Positions 1-5,961 of a DNA stretch of 7,558 nucleotides are shown piece after piece (the first letter of the stretch is position 1; every line of letters begins with the position of its first letter). This stretch comes from Bacteroidota bacterium (GTDB taxonomy: Bacteria > Bacteroidota > Bacteroidia > SpSt-205 > S141-50), in the NCBI GenBank assembly GCA_015490695.1, contig WFXK01000171.1:1-7558 (forward strand), in the 5' to 3' direction. Under the pieces are notes generated by a model, which ran no database searches, was not told the DNA's origin, and was given only the letters and a program-made list of their open reading frames with translations. Made by a program: the position numbers and the translations under genes.

Positions 1-400
1 CTATTAACTCAGTATCTGCTTTTTCTAATTGAAGAAAAAGTCTATCATTCTGATATGACTTTTCATACTCTCCTATTTTATAATAGCAATCGGCTAAATA
101 AAAATAAATATAAGGTAAATCTTCATCTACATAAACCCTCGCCTTCTCAAATGCCTCAATCGCCTCTTCATAACGATTTAACATATAAAGACAAAAACCC
201 TTTATATTCCATGCTTCTGCAAAAGTAGGTTCTATAAATAAAGCCTCCTCACTCTTTTCTAAAGCATGCCGAAAATATTCAAACCGTAACTCTTTCAAAG
301 CAATCCGATAACACTCCAATGCCTTCTCAGAACGAATTCTGAAATAACTTCCCTGTCCATAAAGAAAAACAATAAAAAATACTAAGATACTCACTCGCAT
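1..400 (-). CDS. Exported TPR protein, N-terminal part (PorE-like paralogue, truncated by window edge)
   Basis: The frame opens with ATG at 400 and stays open for 133 codons to the window edge, so the C-terminus is missing. Residues 1-16 look like a signal peptide (MRVSILVFFIVFLYGQ, probable cut before or after the Gln). The rest is helical TPR sequence, with repeat-like units at about residues 60-95 and 97-130 (AEAWNIKGFCLYMLNRYEEA; IYFYLADCYYKIGEYEKSY). It is strikingly similar, almost without gaps, to residues 1-136 of the protein at 3306-5240. By that similarity the missing part may carry the same PD40 propeller, regulatory and OmpA domains, but this is inference; a short TPR-only protein is also possible. 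A good promoter lies 25-57 bp upstream of the start. The upstream ATG at 413 is out of frame. The DNA looks more AT-rich than in the paralogue. Confidence 0.85.
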   Translation of the reverse strand, partial: MRVSILVFFIVFLYGQGSYFRIRSEKALECYRIALKELRFEYFRHALEKSEEALFIEPTFAEAWNIKGFCLYMLNRYEEAIEAFEKARVYVDEDLPYIYFYLADCYYKIGEYEKSYQNDRLFLQLEKADTELI

Positions 401-424
401 ATAGCAACACCATTATTATTACGA

Positions 425-457
425 CAAATATAAATTGCTCGCTTAAAAAGACAAAAA
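425..457 (-). promoter_or_regulatory. Bacteroidota-type promoter for the truncated TPR gene
   Basis: On the minus strand, TTTTTG (457-452) is followed after exactly 19 nt by TATATTTG (432-425), matching the Bacteroidota housekeeping consensus TTTG-N19-TAnnTTTG. Transcription should begin a few bases past 425, giving a leader of about 20 nt before the ATG at 400. It is back to back with the methyltransferase promoter at 487-518. Not experimentally shown. Confidence 0.7.
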
Positions 458-486
458 TCTGGATTTCTCATGTTCCAAAGACCTCC

Positions 487-518
487 TTTGCTTAAACGAA
501 CAAAGTAATATACCTTTG
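487..518 (+). promoter_or_regulatory. Bacteroidota-type promoter for the DNA methyltransferase gene
   Basis: TTTG (487-490), a 20-nt spacer and TACCTTTG (511-518) match the Bacteroidota -33/-7 consensus. The predicted start of transcription is about 521-525, so the leader is only about 13-17 nt. It contains an out-of-frame ATG at 533 that would give a short, unrelated peptide. Confidence 0.65.
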
Positions 519-537
519 CTAAAAGCTGTAAAATGCT

Positions 538-1905
538 ATGGATAGTACGCCACTATTTAGTTTTGTACCCTCAGAATTATCAGAAAACAAAAAACGCTCA
601 GCGCTCACCAACACCTTAGAAAAGCAAGTTAACCCCCTATCTTGGATTTTAGAAGATAATAACAAAGAAGCTTTTGCGCTCTTTGAAGATACAGGACAAA
701 TCTACGAATTGCAATTAGCTAAAATGGAATATGAAACTTTTAAAAGGAGCTTAAACCTCTTTAAAAAACGTACTGCTTATTTTAAAATCGTTAACGGTGA
801 ACTTTCCCACCATGCCCTCCTTGCCCAAGTAAAAGGAAAAGGACAAATCGGACATACCAATCAATATCTTACCCATTGGTTTTATCCCTATAAGGGAAAG
901 TTTCATGGACAAATGATAAAAGCTATTATCAATTTTATTGGTGCATCTGACAACGATGTGGTTTTAGACCCTTTTATGGGTTCAGGAACAACTTTAATAG
1001 AAGCCACTATTATAGGAACCCAAAGTGTCGGTATAGAAATCAATCCTGCTCTTTGCATTGTAGCACAAATAAAACTGGATGCGTTAAACTTAGACTATCC
1101 CGCCTTTGCTCAAACAATAAAAACAAAAGATTTGCCCCACATCTTCCAATATTTCCAACAAGCACGAAAACACTTAAACAAAAAAAGATGGCAAATAGAA
1201 GCCCAAAATCAAGACGCCAAAACCATTTTAAAAACCCTTTGGGAAGAACACTTCCCTGAAGGATTCGTCAAAGACTATCCCTTAGAATGGAAAAGTTTGC
1301 TGCTACTCATTTATCTCCACGCCCTATCTGATTATACTTATCTAAAAAACACCAACAAAGCAAAATCTTTTGAAACCTTCTTTTACTTGAACTTTAACGA
1401 CTACCTTAGAACCTTAAAGGGAACTTATGAAACGTTAAAAGCACTTCATATACAGCCAAAAAACTATAAAGTCCTCCTTGGAAGTGCCCTAAATATTCCA
1501 TTGAAAGCCAATAGCGTTAAAGGAATTATTACTTCTCCTCCCTACAGCATTGCTTTAGACTATGTACGCAACGACCTCCATCTTTTGAACTATTTAGGAA
1601 TAGATACGGCAAAACTAAGAAGTGAAATGGTGGGATTAAAAGGGAGCAAAGCAGAAAAACTGAAAAAGTACGAAGAAGATATGTGGAAGAGTATCCAAGA
1701 AATGTATAGGGTTTTAAAACCAGAAGGTTGGGCTGCGATTGTATTAGGAGATGTGGTAGTAGGTAATAAACGAACAAACTTCTGTGAAAAAATGCTACAA
1801 TGGGCACCACAAATAGGCTTTGTAGATGCCTACGCCATGAAACGCCCCATCTTAGGCGGCTTCGCACGACTACGATATGAATATATTCTTCTACTTCAAA
1901 AGTAA
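538..1905 (+). CDS. SAM-dependent DNA methyltransferase (N4-cytosine/N6-adenine amino-methylase type)
   Basis: This 455-aa protein should transfer a methyl group from S-adenosylmethionine to an exocyclic amino group of DNA. The SAM-binding motif I is DPFMGSGTT at residues 144-152, preceded by a motif X-like stretch (about 113-134, FYPYKGKFHGQMIKA) and followed by the acidic motif II region (VGIEINP, 164-170). The catalytic motif IV is TSPPY at 332-336, and a further core strand IVLGD lies at 401-405. The order X-I-IV, with about 180 residues between I and IV, is opposite to the beta class; the intervening helical part may hold the target recognition region. TSPPY favours N4-cytosine but does not exclude N6-adenine. 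Residues 1-100 match nothing I recognise. No restriction endonuclease lies next to it, so it may be solitary. ATG 538 is the only nearby in-frame ATG; ATG 533 is out of frame. Target site unknown. Confidence 0.88.
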   Translation: MDSTPLFSFVPSELSENKKRSALTNTLEKQVNPLSWILEDNNKEAFALFEDTGQIYELQLAKMEYETFKRSLNLFKKRTAYFKIVNGELSHHALLAQVKGKGQIGHTNQYLTHWFYPYKGKFHGQMIKAIINFIGASDNDVVLDPFMGSGTTLIEATIIGTQSVGIEINPALCIVAQIKLDALNLDYPAFAQTIKTKDLPHIFQYFQQARKHLNKKRWQIEAQNQDAKTILKTLWEEHFPEGFVKDYPLEWKSLLLLIYLHALSDYTYLKNTNKAKSFETFFYLNFNDYLRTLKGTYETLKALHIQPKNYKVLLGSALNIPLKANSVKGIITSPPYSIALDYVRNDLHLLNYLGIDTAKLRSEMVGLKGSKAEKLKKYEEDMWKSIQEMYRVLKPEGWAAIVLGDVVVGNKRTNFCEKMLQWAPQIGFVDAYAMKRPILGGFARLRYEYILLLQK

Positions 1906-1943
1906 ACTTAGCCCCATCGGACAACAGCAAGCAGACCAGCCCC

Positions 1944-1975
1944 TTTGCCTAAATAAAACAGGCAACGTATCTTTG
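1944..1975 (+). promoter_or_regulatory. Promoter abutting the start codon of the heme lipoprotein gene (near-leaderless)
   Basis: TTTG (1944-1947), a 20-nt spacer and TATCTTTG (1968-1975) fit the Bacteroidota consensus. Only 5 nt separate the -7 box from the ATG at 1981, so the mRNA would have a leader of about 0-3 nt. The octamer CTTTGCCT occurs twice, at 1943-1950 and 1971-1978, one copy overlapping each promoter element. Confidence 0.65.
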
Positions 1976-1980
1976 CCTTT

Positions 1981-2421
1981 ATGCTTTACGGCATTCTTCT
2001 CTTATTTTTCTTTTTAGGCTGTGAAGAGGGGGCATTTAATGAGCCTAAACAAAGTTACTATTTCAGCAGTGAAAGCCATAATTTCGGTTATAACTGCATG
2101 CAATGCCATCGCAAAGGTGGGGGAGCAGAAGGATGGTTTACTGTAGCAGGTTCTGTAACCGATGTATCTCGGGCTCGCCCTAAACCAAATGTCACTATAG
2201 AGCTTTGGACCGCCCCCGATACAACCGCAAAACGAATAAAAGTCATTGAAGTAGACGCCTTAGGCAACTTCTACACCACAGAACCCATAGACTGGGGACA
2301 AGGACTTTACCCAGCAGTCGTAAGTAATAACCAACGTATTTGGATGTATACCTTCACCACTAACGGTGCTTGTAATTCCTGTCATAATACCAATTGGGTA
2401 CCCCCCATTTGGGCACCTTAA
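1981..2421 (+). CDS. Small lipoprotein with two CxxCH heme c sites
   Basis: The 146-aa product starts with a short hydrophobic signal ending in a lipobox-like FLGC, with Cys14 as the likely lipidated residue. The following Glu15-Glu16 are acidic, as in Bacteroidota lipoproteins exported to the cell surface. Two heme c attachment motifs are visible: CMQCH at 39-43 and CNSCH at 131-135. Between them, about residues 52-115 (VAGSVTDVS..., VTIELW..., ALGNFYTTEP...) look like a small carboxypeptidase-regulatory-type beta-sandwich. Beyond the motif histidines the only other His is His33, a candidate distal ligand along with Met122. It is probably an electron carrier or redox sensor in the periplasm or at the outer membrane; the partner is unknown. 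The start is fixed by the signal peptide although the promoter leaves almost no leader. It forms an operon with the barrel gene 18 bp downstream. Heme binding is inferred from motifs only. Confidence 0.82.
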   Translation: MLYGILLLFFFLGCEEGAFNEPKQSYYFSSESHNFGYNCMQCHRKGGGAEGWFTVAGSVTDVSRARPKPNVTIELWTAPDTTAKRIKVIEVDALGNFYTTEPIDWGQGLYPAVVSNNQRIWMYTFTTNGACNSCHNTNWVPPIWAP

Positions 2422-2439
2422 ACCCTAAAAAAGAAACCT

Positions 2440-3303
2440 ATGAAAAAAATCATCTTGCTTTTTTTCATCAGTGTAGCTTTAGCACAAGACTTAGAACAGA
2501 TTGCCGAAGAGCTCAGTGCACCTCCGCCAGAAGACCAACCCGTAGAAAACCCTTTTTTTACCTTGTGGGGACACCTCTACCCTACCGCCCGAACCCTACC
2601 TAAAAAAGTCTTAGACTTCCGAGTCGTTCACCACTTTGCAAAAATGACCAATGGCATTCAAACCTTTTATGGTTTAGCCTTCGTCACAGACGTCCAAATC
2701 GCTTTTAATTATGGCATCACACGTTATTTAACCGCAGGTATCTCTTATAACCGCGGTTCTTTCGTCGCCCGCCGCATCATAGAAGGACGCATCAAAGCCC
2801 AAATCATGAACCAAACGAAGAAAAAACCCCTGTTTTTAAGCGTTATTGCTAACGCCGCATGGATTGTAGGCGACCAAAGTCCCTATGCTCCCGAACGCCT
2901 CACCAATAAAGAACGCCTTTCTTCTTTCTTCATGCTCGCAGCAGCAAGAAAACAAAAACGCTGGACCTTCCAATTAGCTCCTTATTTTATTTATCATCCT
3001 CTTGGTCCTATAAACAACCCAGGCTTTTTCTACGGTTCTGCTGCAACCCTGCGTTTTGCTTTAACGCCCTTTTTAGCGCTGTTATTAGAAAGCGGCTACA
3101 CATTTAACCCTCCTGAACCACAATGGTATAGCTTCCCCGCTGCCATAGGGGTTAGTATCATGACAGGCGGACACGTCTTCTCTCTACGCATTACAAACAC
3201 CCGTTTCATCTTAGAAAACCAACAATTACCGTTTACAACGGCACGCTGGCAAGAAGGCGATTTCCGGTTTGCCTTTACCATCTCCCGTGCCTTTAACCTG
3301 TGA
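2440..3303 (+). CDS. DUF5777-type outer-membrane beta-barrel protein
   Basis: The 287-aa protein has a signal peptide (residues 1-15, MKKIILLFFISVALA, cut before Gln16). A Pro/Glu-rich linker (about 20-38) is followed by alternating polar/aromatic strands typical of an outer-membrane barrel. Features of the DUF5777 family are visible: VLDFRVVHHFAKMTNG (57-72), ALAFNYGIT-like strand turns (IAFNYGITRYLTAGIS, 87-102), GGHVFSLRITNT (243-254) and the C-terminal GDFRFAFTISRAFNL (273-287). The function of that family is not established; in Bacteroidota such genes commonly sit beside heme proteins, as here. The gene starts 18 bp after the heme lipoprotein and shares its promoter; an A-rich stretch (AAAAAAGAAA) precedes the ATG instead of a Shine-Dalgarno sequence. 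Its stop is 2 bp from the stop of the convergent PorE-like gene. A generic porin-like barrel is the alternative. Confidence 0.75.
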   Translation: MKKIILLFFISVALAQDLEQIAEELSAPPPEDQPVENPFFTLWGHLYPTARTLPKKVLDFRVVHHFAKMTNGIQTFYGLAFVTDVQIAFNYGITRYLTAGISYNRGSFVARRIIEGRIKAQIMNQTKKKPLFLSVIANAAWIVGDQSPYAPERLTNKERLSSFFMLAAARKQKRWTFQLAPYFIYHPLGPINNPGFFYGSAATLRFALTPFLALLLESGYTFNPPEPQWYSFPAAIGVSIMTGGHVFSLRITNTRFILENQQLPFTTARWQEGDFRFAFTISRAFNL

Positions 3304-3305
3304 AC

Positions 3306-5240
3306 TTACTCCACTTCTAAAATCCTTAATTCCGTTCTACGATTCAACGCCCGATTTTCTTCACTGGTATTGGGTACAAGAGGTTGGCTTTCTCCATAGC
3401 CTTTTGCAACAATCCGCTCAGGAGCAATGCCGTGACGTATAAGATAATCCCGCACCACCTCTGCCCTGCGCTGACTCAAACGTAAATTATAAGCCTCGCT
3501 CCCTACATCATCCGTATGACCCGCAATCTCTATCTTAACCCTTGGGTTTTCCTTCATAAAACGAACCACCTTTTGCAACTCCAAAGTAGACTCTGGTTTC
3601 AAATCTGCCTTGTCAAAATCAAAAAAAATATTTCGCAATGCCGTAACAGCCCCCTTTCGGATAGGCATCAATAAAATCTTTAAATCAAAATACTCATCAA
3701 CGCTGACATCCTCCAAAGAGAAATGAATGCTTCTAAACAAATAACCTTTTGCCTCTACGTACGCAGCATAACGCCGATGAAGCGGAAGGGTAACTAAAAA
3801 TTTTCCCGTTTTCGGGAGACTATGTGCCTCTCTTATGGTGTCTTTAGTTGTTAAATCAATAATGTAAATTTTTGCTGCAACAGGAGCTTTGGTTAAACTA
3901 TCCAACACAATGCCTCGTACAAAAGTAGCAGGATTAGGACGAATTCTGGGGTCTAAGGTAAAGAAATAAATATCATTTTTGCCGTAAGAGTCTTCTCGGT
4001 TGCTATTGTAATAAGCCCGAGTCCCTTGAGCGTTGACATAAATATTGCGTTCTTCTGCAGCGGTGTTAATAGGATAACCTAAGTTCTTCGGCTGTGTCCA
4101 ACCCGTATCGGTTTTTTGACTCATAAAAAGGTCTGTACTACCAAAACCTAAGTGGTAATCTGAAGCAAAATAGAGCGTGACTCCATCTGCATGGATAAAA
4201 GGGGCATATTCATTGCCTGGCGTATTGATAGGCGGACCTAAGTTTTCTGGGGGTGTCCAACGCCCATTTTCAAAACGAGTAACCCAAATATCGGTTCCCC
4301 CAACACCCCCAGGACGATTAGAAACAAAATAAAGGGTTTTATTATCGTTTGCTAAACAGGGTTGTGTGTCCCAATAACGGGAATTCACCACTTTACCTAA
4401 GTTCCTTGGATGACTCCACTCAGCACCGTTAAATTCTGCGATATAGAGGTCGCACCCGCCGTAAGAATCTTTTCGGTTGCAAGCAGTGAAAATCACAATA
4501 GAGCCATCTTGCGATATACACGCAGCACCTTCATTCTCTTCTGTGTTTATCGGTGGACCTAAGTTCCTTGCTTTTTGCCATTTGCCATTTTTATCGCGCA
4601 CACTATAATAAAAATCCTCAGCAAACCCCCTTAGATAGGGATTATACCCCCCTGTACAACCAGGACGACGAGAAGTAAAAAAGAGCATTTGCTCATCAGC
4701 AGTCAAATAAGGCATGTAATCCTCCCCTTCCGAATTCACCTCAGGACCTAAGTTAATCGGTTGGAATTCAACAGGATGCTTCATTGCATTCATAGCAAAC
4801 TCTGAGCGATAAGCCCTTTCAGATGCTTTCATTAACAGCTGTGCATCATCGTCCTCCAATTGTATGAAACGCTTATCGTTCTGATACGATTTTTCATAAT
4901 CGCCTATTTTGTAGTAGCAATCTGCCAAGTAGAAATAGACAATGGGTTCTTTGTCGTTAAAATAGGTTTTTGCTTTTTCAAGGGCTTCAATGGCTTCTTT
5001 ATAGCGTTTTAGTTTATAGAGGCTTAGTCCTTTTAAATACCATGCGTGGGCAAAGGCGGGTTCTATGGCTAATGCCTCTTCACTCCGCTGCAAAGCCCCT
5101 CGGTAATTGCGAAAACTAAATTCATCCTTAGCAAGCAAATAATATTTCAAAGCCTTTTTAGAACGAATCCCAAAATCCTTAGGATTTGCCTCTTGCCCAT
5201 AAAGAAGACAAACAGCAAACAACAATAAAATCAGTTGCAT
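3306..5240 (-). CDS. PorE-like protein: TPR, PD40 propeller, regulatory domain, OmpA peptidoglycan-binding domain
   Basis: This 644-aa envelope protein starts with a signal peptide (about residues 1-16, LLYGQ). TPR helices follow at about 28-135, then a five-blade PD40/WD40-like propeller (160-430) in which NLG recurs at 163, 226, 280, 333 and 386. A carboxypeptidase-regulatory-like beta domain spans about 438-525 and an OmpA C-terminal domain 535-644. The OmpA domain keeps the peptidoglycan-binding signature: HTDDVG (575-580) and NLRLSQRRA (585-593), with Asp577 and Arg592 as the expected diaminopimelate contacts. This order matches PorE of the type IX secretion/gliding machinery in Porphyromonas, which anchors the apparatus to peptidoglycan. 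Similar architectures have other roles in Bacteroidota, so the T9SS role is inference. Unlike PorE there is no clear lipobox (FAVC around Cys11 lacks the small residue before Cys). The ATG overlaps the rpiB end by 10 nt, indicating coupling. Confidence 0.85.
   Translation of the reverse strand: MQLILLLFAVCLLYGQEANPKDFGIRSKKALKYYLLAKDEFSFRNYRGALQRSEEALAIEPAFAHAWYLKGLSLYKLKRYKEAIEALEKAKTYFNDKEPIVYFYLADCYYKIGDYEKSYQNDKRFIQLEDDDAQLLMKASERAYRSEFAMNAMKHPVEFQPINLGPEVNSEGEDYMPYLTADEQMLFFTSRRPGCTGGYNPYLRGFAEDFYYSVRDKNGKWQKARNLGPPINTEENEGAACISQDGSIVIFTACNRKDSYGGCDLYIAEFNGAEWSHPRNLGKVVNSRYWDTQPCLANDNKTLYFVSNRPGGVGGTDIWVTRFENGRWTPPENLGPPINTPGNEYAPFIHADGVTLYFASDYHLGFGSTDLFMSQKTDTGWTQPKNLGYPINTAAEERNIYVNAQGTRAYYNSNREDSYGKNDIYFFTLDPRIRPNPATFVRGIVLDSLTKAPVAAKIYIIDLTTKDTIREAHSLPKTGKFLVTLPLHRRYAAYVEAKGYLFRSIHFSLEDVSVDEYFDLKILLMPIRKGAVTALRNIFFDFDKADLKPESTLELQKVVRFMKENPRVKIEIAGHTDDVGSEAYNLRLSQRRAEVVRDYLIRHGIAPERIVAKGYGESQPLVPNTSEENRALNRRTELRILEVE
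4078..4754 (-). repeat. Five propeller-blade repeats inside the PorE-like gene
   Basis: The octamer CCTAAGTT (AACTTAGG in the coding sense, encoding Asn-Leu-Gly) occurs at 4078, 4237, 4396, 4558 and 4747, with spacings of 159, 159, 162 and 189 bp. Each marks the start of a PD40 blade carrying an NLG...(V/I)N(T/S) pattern. The identical codons despite diverged flanks suggest either blade duplication or strong constraint. This is coding repetition within the protein, not a mobile or regulatory repeat. Confidence 0.7.
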
Positions 5241-5668
5241 AGCATCGCAGAAATCTTTTTTATTCTTCTTAAGTGTCTACCCCCTTCAAAAGGCGTGTTT
5301 AAGAAGGTTTCAACACATTTTAAGGCAGTTTCTTTGGAGATAAAGCGGGCAGGTAGACACAATACATTTGCATCATTATGAGCACGAGCAAGCCGAGCAA
5401 GTTCTACATCCCACGCCAATGCAGCACGAATAAAAGGATATTTATTAGCCGTCATGCATACCCCATTACCACTACCACAGATTAAAATTCCCACAACCCC
5501 ATCTTCTTTCTCCATGGCACAAACCAAAGGATGCACATAATCTGGATAATCACAAGAATCAGGGCTATGCGTACCAAAATCTTGAATGGTGTAATGTCTT
5601 TGTAGTTGTTCTTTTAAGTAGGCTTTCAACGGAAAACCTGCGTGGTCTGATGCGATAAAAACCTTCAT
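5231..5668 (-). CDS. rpiB: Ribose-5-phosphate isomerase B (RpiB/LacAB family)
   Basis: RpiB interconverts ribose 5-phosphate and ribulose 5-phosphate in the cytosolic non-oxidative pentose phosphate pathway. The 145-aa product has the usual family length. It shows the family hallmarks, counted from ATG 5668: SDHAG (Asp8, His9), DFGTHSPDSCDYPDY (30-44), the active-site loop CGSGNG with catalytic Cys64, ANKYPFIRAAL (75-85), HNDANVL (97-103) and GGRHLRRIKKI near the C-terminus (arginines binding phosphate). The loop has Ser where E. coli RpiB has Thr, a common variant. A GTG at 5671 directly before the ATG is an alternative start; ATG 5668 matches the usual MK-start. The promoter leaves almost no leader. 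The gene ends in ATGCAACTGA, where its stop overlaps the start of the PorE-like gene, so the two form an operon, with no obvious functional link. Confidence 0.93.
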   Translation of the reverse strand: MKVFIASDHAGFPLKAYLKEQLQRHYTIQDFGTHSPDSCDYPDYVHPLVCAMEKEDGVVGILICGSGNGVCMTANKYPFIRAALAWDVELARLARAHNDANVLCLPARFISKETALKCVETFLNTPFEGGRHLRRIKKISAMLCN

Positions 5669-5673
5669 CACTG

Positions 5674-5705
5674 CAAAGATAGTCTATCTATACTGCTTAA
5701 ACAAG
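5674..5705 (-). promoter_or_regulatory. Promoter abutting the rpiB start codon (near-leaderless)
   Basis: On the minus strand CTTG (5705-5702), a 20-nt spacer and TATCTTTG (5681-5674) fit the Bacteroidota consensus. The -7 box is the same octamer as that of the heme lipoprotein promoter and lies 5 nt from the ATG at 5668, giving a predicted leader of about 0-3 nt. It should drive rpiB and the downstream PorE-like gene. Confidence 0.65.
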
Positions 5706-5847
5706 CAAAAGTTTACATCAGCATTCGCAACGAATCGCTTTATACGTTTTTCAATGGTCATTGTGCCTTCACTTCAGTAATTATAGCAAAATTTCCTACC
5801 AAAGAAACGTTGAGTAGGCTATCCTATTTTTTTTCCCAAACATATTC

Positions 5848-5878
5848 TTGACAAAATAGCAAGCTATTGCTAACTTTG
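5848..5878 (+). promoter_or_regulatory. Bacteroidota-type promoter upstream of the cytochrome oxidase operon
   Basis: TTG (5848-5850), a 20-nt spacer and TAACTTTG (5871-5878) fit the consensus. Transcription would start near 5881-5885, about 85-90 nt before the ATG at 5970, and would cross the terminator at 5906-5937. The spacer is occupied by a palindrome. Confidence 0.65.
5857..5872. promoter_or_regulatory. Palindrome in the promoter spacer, candidate operator
   Basis: TAGCAA-GCTA-TTGCTA is an inverted repeat with 6-bp arms. A nested one, AATAGC-AA-GCTATT, lies at 5855-5868. It fills the spacer and overlaps the first two bases of the -7 box, the position expected for a repressor site. The binding protein is unknown, and a chance palindrome in AT-rich DNA cannot be excluded. 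Confidence 0.4.
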
Positions 5879-5905
5879 TCTTCACAAACCACACTCCCCC
5901 CTTGT

Positions 5906-5937
5906 AAAGGTGCTACCCTCGGGGTAGCGCCTTTTTT
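5906..5937 (+). terminator. Strong intrinsic terminator in the leader of the oxidase operon (attenuator or end of a short RNA)
   Basis: The arms AAAGGTGCTACCC (5906-5918) and GGGTAGCGCCTTT (5922-5934) form a 13-bp stem with a single T-G wobble and the 3-nt loop TCG, running directly into TTTTTT (5932-5937). The T-run is on the plus-strand side; in the opposite direction the tail is only TTTAC. No plus-strand protein gene ends upstream, and a promoter lies 28 bp before it, so it can only terminate a transcript of about 55 nt or attenuate the operon downstream. Confidence 0.75.
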
Positions 5938-5953
5938 CATTGAAAATCTTTTA

Positions 5954-5961
5954 TAAATTTG
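5954..5961 (+). promoter_or_regulatory. Second -7-like box (TAAATTTG) just before the 116-aa protein gene
   Basis: TAAATTTG matches TAnnTTTG and lies 8 nt before the ATG at 5970, which would give a leader of 2-6 nt and bypass the terminator. No TTG or TTTG is found at the proper distance upstream, only the T-run of the terminator, so the promoter is weak or accidental. Confidence 0.35.

Noticed and set aside
538..1905. A complete restriction-modification or phage-defence system
   Set aside because: Only the methyltransferase is present; both neighbours have clear unrelated identities (TPR envelope protein, heme lipoprotein).
1529..1930. Open frame of 133 codons antisense to the 3' end of the methyltransferase gene
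   Set aside because: It lies wholly opposite a well-supported coding sequence, and its product is low in recognisable motifs; a shadow of the real frame.
1944..1965. Hairpin TTGCC...GGCAA after the methyltransferase gene as a terminator
   Set aside because: It has only 5 bp with an 11-nt loop and no T-run, and it overlaps the next promoter; too weak to call.
2394..2603. Plus-strand open frame spanning the lipoprotein/barrel junction
   Set aside because: It overlaps both real genes in another frame, and its predicted protein is Arg/Pro-rich with no motif.
5220..5240. Lipoprotein signal in the PorE-like protein (FAVC, Cys11)
   Set aside because: The residue before Cys is Val rather than Gly, Ala or Ser, and the Cys is inside the hydrophobic core; an ordinary signal peptidase I site after the LLYGQ region fits better.
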